A DNA stretch of 64,000 bases. Origin: Roseovarius aestuarii. GTDB lineage: Bacteria > Pseudomonadota > Alphaproteobacteria > Rhodobacterales > Rhodobacteraceae. The translations under genes and the position numbers were made by a program. Shown here piece after piece: positions 37,372 through 46,300 of this stretch. The stretch lies in NCBI GenBank assembly GCA_027214255.1, contig JAPWHL010000004.1, positions 1 to 64,000 of the forward strand, given 5' to 3'. Numbering within the stretch: the first letter of the stretch is position 1; each line of letters begins with the position of its first letter. Below the pieces are notes generated by a model. That model did not search any database, was not told the origin of the DNA, and saw only the letters and a list, made by a program, of their open reading frames with translations.

Positions 37372-40300
37372 GATGCATCCTTTTCAGCCTGGGCGAAAAG
37401 CGCGTCGATGGCGGAATCGTCCATATCAGCCACTTGCCCAAACAGATCCTCGTTTTGGTCAGGCGTGGGTGGAGGCGCGGCCCTGTCCAAAATATAATTA
37501 GCCAGGATATCAATTGTGGGAAATTCAAAGGCAATGCTGGGCGCGAAACTTTGCCCCATCCCCGCCTCAAGCCGCTGGCGCAGACGCACCGCCATGATCG
37601 AATCAAGCCCCATTTGAAAGAAACCTACGTCTTCTTCCACCGCGTCGGGGCCAGACAAGGCCAGGATATCGGCCACGATGGCGGCCAATTCACCCTTGAT
37701 AAAGTCCAACCGCCGCTCGGGCGCGGTGGCATTCAACCCGGCGAGCAATGCACCGGCCTCTGCCGTGGTGGGGACAGTTGCCCGTTCGGCGACCTCCATT
37801 TCTTCAAGCAGGGGGCGGGGCCGGCGCGCTTCGGTTACGCTGCGATAGAGCGGCCAATCAAAGGCAGCCACCGCCGCCGTGGCACAGCCCTGCTGCATCA
37901 GATACGATAGTGCATCCAAAGCCTTGGCACCCGGAACCGGGTGAAATCCCATCTTCGCATAATAGGCGGCAGCGGTTTCATCGACCAGGCCCGATGCGGC
38001 CCACCAGCCCCAATTGATGCTGAGGCCGGGCAAGCCGCGCGCCTTGCGTGCCGTCATGAGGGCATCCATCGCAGCACTGGCAGCCGCATAAGCGCCCTGC
38101 CCTTCGGCGCCCCACAGCGCACCGCCGGTGGAAAAGCAAACGAACCAATCCAGCCTCAGAGTTTGCGTTTTTTCGTCAAGCAAACGGGTGGCGTGCAGTT
38201 TGGTGGCGGCAATTTCATCATAGGCTTCGTCCGTCATATCGTCCAAACGCGCCGGGCGGGCAGTGCCAGCGGCGTGAAAGATCCCGCGCAGGGGTTTGCC
38301 GCTGTCATGAGCAATACGCAAAATACGGTTCACATCGTTGGGGTCGCTGACATCGCCGGCATGACAGGTGATTTCACACCCCTTCAACATCGCCAAACGT
38401 TCGGCCACGGCAGCATCGGGCACGCCCCGGCGACCCACCAACATCACATGCCCGGCCCCAAGCACGGCCAACCATTCGGCCAGTTGCACCCCGATGCCGC
38501 CCAACCCCCCCGTGATCAGATAGGTGGCATCGGCGCTGATTTCAGGCCGGGGCAGGGGATCGCGGGCACGCCAACGGGCGAGCCTTGGCCCAAAGCGCCG
38601 TCCGCCTCGCAGCGCGATTTGATCTTCGCCGTCATTGGCGTACAACGCTTGGACCAAATCGGCGCCCTCCACCGCGTTCGGGGGCAGATCCAACAGCCCC
38701 CCCCCAATTTCGGGATGTTCCAACAGCGCCACACGCCCCAAGCCCCACAAAGCGGCCTGATCCGGGTCTGCCGCTTCGCCGGACAGTACCGATTGCCCCG
38801 CACGGGTGACAATCCAAACAGCGCGCGGCCCGGCGCCATAGAGCGCGGCAAGATCGACGGGGGATCGACCTTCGGCAAAACAAATGACATGCGCCCCCGC
38901 TAGCGCCCCATCGCGGCGCGCCTGCACACGCTTTGCGATATCATCGGCCAAGGCCCCCTGCCCCAGTACCACCCAATCGCCTCCCGTGGGGGCGATGGCC
39001 CGATCCGCTGACCGAGGTAAAACACGCCAAGCGGTTTCATACATCATATCCCATGGCGGCACCGGCCCTTTGGCCATAGAGGCCAAGGGCCGCGCGCCCG
39101 AAGGTTCAAACCAATGTCGTTTGCGCTGCCACGGATAAAGCGGCAGATCGATCCGCCCTTGGGGCGGCGGCGCAACGGCAGGCCAATGCGGATTGAACCC
39201 ATCCACATAAAGCTCGGCCAAACAGCTTAGCAGCGCCGCATGACCGCCCATATCGCGGTGTTGTGCAAACAGCACCCTGGGCGGTGCGGCCAGGGCGGCA
39301 GTTTCATCTTCCATCGCCGTGGCCAAAACCGGGTGCGGCCCGATTTCCACGATATGGGTGATACCCCGCGCGGCCATTTCGGCCACGGTTTGGGCAAAAC
39401 GCACCGGTTGGCGCAGGTTCTGCCACCAATAATCGGCAGCCAAGTCCGATCCGGCCAATTCTTCGGCCCGTACCGACGACACGAAAGGCACCGTGCCGGT
39501 TTGCGGTGCGATCTCTGACAGCCCTGCCATCAGTTCATCGCGCAGCGGGTCCACCTGCCGCCCATGAGAGGCGACATCGACCTCGACCATGCGACAAAAG
39601 ATATTGTCGCACTCCAGGTCGGTTTTGACCTGTGCCAAAGCATCGGGTGCGCCTGACAACACCGTTGAATTGCGCCCGTTCATCACCGCAATGTCCACCG
39701 CGCCACCCGTGGTTTTAATCGCGGCGGCGGCGGCTTCGGGGCCCAGGCCAACAACCATCATGCCCCCCTGCCCGGCAATCCGCGCCAAGGCACGGCTCCG
39801 CAAACAGATCACGCGCGCAGCATCGGCAAGGTCAAGCGCGCCCGCCACATGTGCGGCGGCCACTTCGCCCAGGCTGTGCCCGGCCACTGCTTCAGGCTGA
39901 ACTCCCCAAGCGCGCAGCACCGCAACCAGGCCCAATTGCACTGCAAACAGCGCCGGTTGCACCTGATCTACCGCCGTAATGTCATCGCCCTTTTTCAACA
40001 GAGCCGCCACATCGGGACCACCAACGGCAAGACAAGCACGGCTGGCCGCCTCGATGGTCTCGCGGAACACCGGTTGAGCGGCCATCAGATCGCGCGCCAT
40101 GCCGGCCCATTGCCCGCCTTGGCCGGAAAAGACAAAGGCAAGCCTTGGTGCCTCGCCCGATCTGCACCGCCCGGTGCGTTCTCCAGCGCGCAGGCCGGCG
40201 GCCGCTTGGGCCCCGGTTTCGGCAACCACCGCCTGACGATGAGTATGATGGGCGCGGCGCGCCCCGGCCTGGGCGGCAAGGCGGGCAAAGGTTTGATCAT

Positions 40301-43300
40301 CGACCCCGTCAAAAAGCACCGCCATACGTTCCGACAACGCCCGAAGCGCCGCACCATCCCGAGCCGAAACAGGCACCAACCGCGCCCCCGTCGCAACTTC
40401 GCCGGGGATTGCCGGGGGAGTGGGCGCGTTTTCCAACACCAGATGCACATTGGTGCCGCTAAAACCAAAGGAGCTGACCCCGGCGATGCGCCGCTTTCCC
40501 TCACCCGGCCAAGGGCGCAGGGATGTGACCACTTCGATGGGCAAGTTTGCCCAATCGATATGCGGGCTGGGGGTGTCGAAATGCAGATTGCCTGGTACCT
40601 GCCCATACTTCAGGGCCAAAACGGCCTTTGCCAGACCGGCTACCCCCGCAGCCCCTTCCAAATGGCCAATGCTGGATTTGATCGACCCGATCAGCAAGGG
40701 CCTATCGCGTCCCGCCATCACCCGGCCAAGGGCCGTGGCCTCAATCGGATCGCCCAGGGATGTGCCGCTGCCATGGGCCTCGACAAAACCTACATCGCCA
40801 GGATCGACCCCGGCATCGCGCAGGGCGGCGACAATCACCTTTTCCTGAGCCGGACCGTTGGGAGCCGTCAACCCCGCCGAACGCCCGTCCTGGTTGACCG
40901 CCGAGCCGCGCAGCACGGCCAGAACCGGATCGCCATCACGTAGGGCATCGGACAGACGTTTCATCGCCACCACCGCGCCACCTTCACCGCGCACGAAACC
41001 ATCGCCCTTGGCATCGAAACTTTTGCACCGCCCATCCTGCGCCAACATGCGCGATTTGGCGAAATTCACCGCCACACCCGGTTCCAGCATCAAATTGACC
41101 CCCCCCGCCAAGGCGACATCGCATTCCCCCGAGGCCAGGCTTTTGCGCGCCATATGGGTGGCCACCAAGGACGATGAACAGGCCGTATCGATGGCAATGG
41201 CCGGGCCTTCAAACCCAAACACATAGGAAATGCGCCCCGCCGCCACTGATGCGGCATTGCCCGTGGCCAAATACGGATCGCTGCCCAAGGCTCCGCCATC
41301 GGCCATTTGCAGTTGCAAATAATCACTGCCGCAAATGCCCAAAAACACCCCAACAGGTGCACCGGCCAAAGCATCGACATTCAGTCCCGCATCTTCCAAG
41401 GCCTCATAGGACAATTCCAACATCAGGCGCTGTTGCGGATCCATGCTGGCGGCTTCGCGCGGGCTGATGCCAAAGAACGGCGCATCGAACCGGTCCACCT
41501 GATCGATAAAGCCCCCATGGCGGGCATAGGTTTTGCCCGGCGCATCGGGGTCAGGATCGTAATACGCATCGATATCCCAGCGATCGCTGGGCACGGGTAC
41601 CACACCATCGGTCCCAGCCACCAAATTGCGCCACAAACCGGCCCGGTCGTCAATTCCGCCCGGCAATCGACAGCCTATCCCGATAATCGCAATTGCGCCG
41701 CTGTCTTGGGCGGGCTGCCGTTCAGGGGCCTTGGGGACCACGGGTGCGCTGGCCGGTTCGGCCAGAACCTGGGGGGCCAAATGGTCTACCAGGGCCGCAA
41801 CCGACGGATAATCGAACAACAGGGTTGAGGGCAACGTCAGATCCAACTCCCGCGCCAAACGGTTGCGCAAGTCGACGGCCATCAAACTATCCAGCCCCAA
41901 ATCGCGCAGGGCCTGACGCGCCGCGATCTGGGCATCAGGGCCCAGACCCAATACCTGCGCCGCCGTACGGCGGATCAGATCGGCCAGGGCGGTTTGCGAT
42001 GTTATGCCGAGCGTGGCTTGGGCGCGCTCTGGCGCGCTGGGCGCGCTGGAGGCTAAGGGCGCGCCTACAGTCACCGCCCCTGCCTGGCGGTGACGGGCGG
42101 CCAAAGGTTCGACCAGGGCCGGCGCCTGGCCCGGAGCGAAAACATCCAAAAAGCGGGGCCAATCGAAAGGCAGCACCGCGATTTGATCTTCCCCCCGCGC
42201 CAGTGCTAGGCGCAGCGCCTCAAGCGCGTCGCGCGTTGCCATAACCGACATGCCCTGGGCCGTAATGCGCGCCTTGACCGCATCATCGGCGGCGGCCCCA
42301 ACATCGCCCCAAGGCCCCCAATTGACCGACAGCGCCGGAAGATCGCGGGCCTTGCGATAGGCGGCCAAACCATCCAGCGCGGCATTGGCGGCGCAATGAT
42401 TGGCCTGACCGGGGGTGCCGAACACCGCTGCACCCGCGGAAAACAGCACAAACATATCCACCGGGCGCGTCAGGCTGAGGTTGTGCAATGTCCAGGCTGC
42501 GTCGATCTTTGGGGCCAGAACCTGAGCAAAACTTTCGCCGGTTTGGCCAATCAACGGTGCATCGGCCAACACCCCGGCGGCGTGCAAAATGCCCCGCACC
42601 GGCGGGCCATCGGCATCGAGCCGGGCAAATAGCTGCGCCAGATCGTCCGACCGGGTCACATCAATCCGGGCCGTTTCAACCGTGCTGCCCAATTCACCCA
42701 TGGCGGCAATCGCAGCCTGTCCGTCGGTATCAGCCGCGCGCCGCCCCAGCAAAACGATGCGCCCCGCCCCCTGCTCGGCCAACCATCGGCCCACCTCCGG
42801 CCCCAAACCCCGCAATCCGCCGGTGATCACATAGGTGCCATCGCGCCGCGCCACAGGGCGATGGGTGGGCGACAGATCCAGCACCAGCCGCCCCGTATGT
42901 CGGCCTGCCTGCATTTGGCCAAAGGCATCGTGCACCTGACTGACAGGGCGCAGATGGTGCGTCAGCGGTGGTAAATGGCCCTGTCCCACAGCCTCAAGCA
43001 CCCGATCATAAAGCGCTCCAATCGCTTCGGGCGCGCTTTCCACCACATCGGCCACGTTGATCGCGTGATAGGACACATCGGGGCGATAATCGCGCGCCTG
43101 TGCCTCTGACCAGATATCGCGCCGCCCAATTTCCAAAAACCGCCCGCCGGGGGCCAGCATATCGAAACTCTCGGTGATAAACGGCTCTTGCAAGCTGTTG
43201 AGCACCAGATCGGCCCCCGCTCCGCCTGACCATGCGCGCACCGCTGCACCAAAGCCCGGCGCGCGGGACGAGGCCACAGCCTCAACCCCCAACCCCTTGA

Positions 43301-46300
43301 GGATGGACCATTTCGATGGATGCGCCGTGGCAAGCACCCGCGCACCGGCACGGTGCGCCATGTGAATCGCAGCCATGCCCACACCGCCCGCGCCGGCATG
43401 AACGACAATCCGTTCGCCCGGTGCAATACGGCCCAAATGTTCCAGCGCAACCGCCGCCGTCAGATAGGCTACAGGCACCGTTGCCGCCTGCGCCATGCTC
43501 AGGCCCTGGGGCCGGGGGCGCACGAACCGTGCGGGCACCGTGGCATGGCTGGCCAAACAGCCCCCGGCAATGGCCACAACCGGATCGCCGATCTCAAGGC
43601 CCTGCACACCTTCGCCCAGGGCGACGATCTGTCCGGCACATTCTTCGCCCGGCGCGCCCAATTCTCCGGGATACAACCCCATGCAATTCAGCACGTCACG
43701 AAAATTCAAACCCACTGCCGAAACGGCGATTTCCACCTCGCCAGGACCGGGGGCCACCCGGTCAAGGGGCGCAAATGTCAGCCCATCCAGACTGCCGCGC
43801 GCGGCAATATCCACGCGAAACGGCCCCGTGCCCACATGGGTGCGGCCCCGGGCGCGGTCCAGGGTAGGCAACAGGCGGCGGCCCGCGCGGTGGCGGAGTT
43901 CGGGCGCGCTACGCGCCAATTCCTGAATCAATGGGGCGGGGTTAACGTTATCGCCGTCGATATCCACGTGGCGCAGGGTGAATTGCGGATATTCCCGGCG
44001 CGCCGAACGCAACAAACCGGCCAGAGCCGCGATGCCCGGATTGGCCACATCGCCGCCCCGGGTGATCCAAACCAAAGCGGGCGGCGCACGGTCTTTATCC
44101 AGCGCCAGGATAAGAGAGAGCGCGCGGTCACACAGGGCGCGAGCCACATCGCCCGGCGCCTCCCCCTCGGGCACAGTTTCACAAATGACAATCTGATCGA
44201 CGCACGCCGTTTCATCAGACACAACCATTGGTCCCAGAGCATCACAAAGCGCCGCCGCAACCGGCCCTTCGCCCAAAATGCGCAGCTTTTGGCCCTTGGG
44301 TAGCAGGGCCCGCGCAGGCATGCGCGCGGCGATCAGGGCGTGTTCTTCCAACGCGCTGTTTTCGGGCAAGATGATCGCCGGATCGAAGCCAGTTTCACAC
44401 AGCAAATCTTGCCAACCTTGGCGCGACAAAAGCGGATGATCGGGGCGGCGGTTGGTATCGTTGAATCGCCACCACCCATCGGTCAGGCCAAAGGTGATAT
44501 CGGCGCCCAATCGGGGTGCCGTTGCCTCAAGCAGCAAAACCGCCCCTTCGGGGGCCAGAAGGGTTTTCACTGCTTCCATGGTGGCCGTCAAATCGCGCGT
44601 GGCATGCAAAACATTGGATGCCAGCACCAGATCGAACGCACCCTCGGGAATGCCTTGGTCGGCGGCGGGGGATTCGACATCGTAAACGGTAAAGTGCATA
44701 TTGGCCCGGTCGCCCCAAAGGCCGCGCCCATGTTCGATGAAGCGGGGCGAAATATCAGTATACCAATATTCCGTCCGCTCAGGCAGAAGTTGGGGCAACA
44801 CCGCGCGTGTCAAACTGCCCGTGCCTGCGCCAATTTCAAGAATGCGCAAAGGCCGGCCCGGCGGGATGTGCGCGATCAATTGCGCCATCGCTTGTTCGGC
44901 CATCTGGGCAATCGCGCCGCCCAGAGGCGTGTCGGCATAAACGCTTTCGGTTTCGGCCAAATCGCCCCCTGGAAACAAAAGCGCCAGCGGATCGCCCCCC
45001 TGCAACACCACAGAAAGCCCCCGCGCACAGCGGCCCAAAAGGGCGGTTTCCGTGGCCGCTTCGGGATAATCCTGGGTCAATCGAGCCAACAGCGTTTCGG
45101 GCGCTTCAGCGCTGGGCGCGTGGTCTGCGGCAATGGTTAGAAAGCGTTGCCAAAGCCGCTGACGGTTTGGGGCGATTTGCCCCGCATCCACCGTTGCCAA
45201 AACATGGTGAATCGCCGTGGCCGCCAAATCTTCGACCCGGTTCAAAAACCCGACATAGCGGGCGATGTCATCGCCCTCGGGCACCGCACATTGTTTGATC
45301 ACGGCCAAATCGGGCAACGCCCCATCGGCTAGGGGTGCCGGATCTTCGTGCCACACCACGCGATACAGCCAGTCGGCCACGTGATTTGCCCGCTCGACCG
45401 GGGCAAAATGCATATCCTCAATCGTTAACAAAATCGCACCCTGTGCGTCAAACATGGTGAAATCAGCCCGGTCCGCGCCGCGCCGCGTGGCCGCACACCA
45501 AGCCGGGGCAACGGCGCGAGACGCAATGCTGACCCGCCCGATGCGGGCGGGCACTTGCAACGCGTCGTGGCCGGGCAGCGCACCCAACACTTGAAACGCC
45601 GCATCCAAAAGCGGTGGCGCCACCGTATGACCGCCCATGGCGGCGCTGTTTTGGGGCGCGCGCAATTGGCCAAGCGCGCTGTCTGCACCGGCCCAGGCCG
45701 CCATCAACCCTTTGTAAGACGGCCCAAGATCCAGATTCAGCGCGCGTTGTGCTGCAAAGATCTGCTCGACCTCAACGGAGTCGGGCGCGTTGTGTCGTGC
45801 CTCGTCCAAACCATGGGCGGCCAGTGGGGCGGCCCGTTCCAAACGACCGGTGGCATGTTCCACATGGCCGCCATCGTCTGTGCGTGAAAAAAGTTGAAAG
45901 GTAAAACCATCATTCTCGGGCAACAATACCCATTGCAAATGCGTGAAACCGTCATCGGCCAAGGCCACGGGGCGCACCAGCACCAGATCGCGTAGGCTGA
46001 CCGCATCGGTTTGCAGCGCGTCTTGCCCGGCATGCAGGGCGGCATCGATAATGGCGGCCCCGGGCATCCAAACCTGCCCTCCAACCCGATGTTCACCCAA
46101 CCAGGCCGGGGCCTGTGGCGATACACGGCTGTCATAAAGCCGCGCCGCGAGGGGCGTGTCGATCGGTTGGCCTAACACCCCGGCGAGGGCAGGGCTTGAT
46201 TGACCAGGGCTGTCGGGCAGCCAGCAGCGCTGACGCGCATAGGGCGTGTTGGGCAGGGAAACGATACGCCCCTGCTGCGTGGCAGGCACATCGCGCCAAT

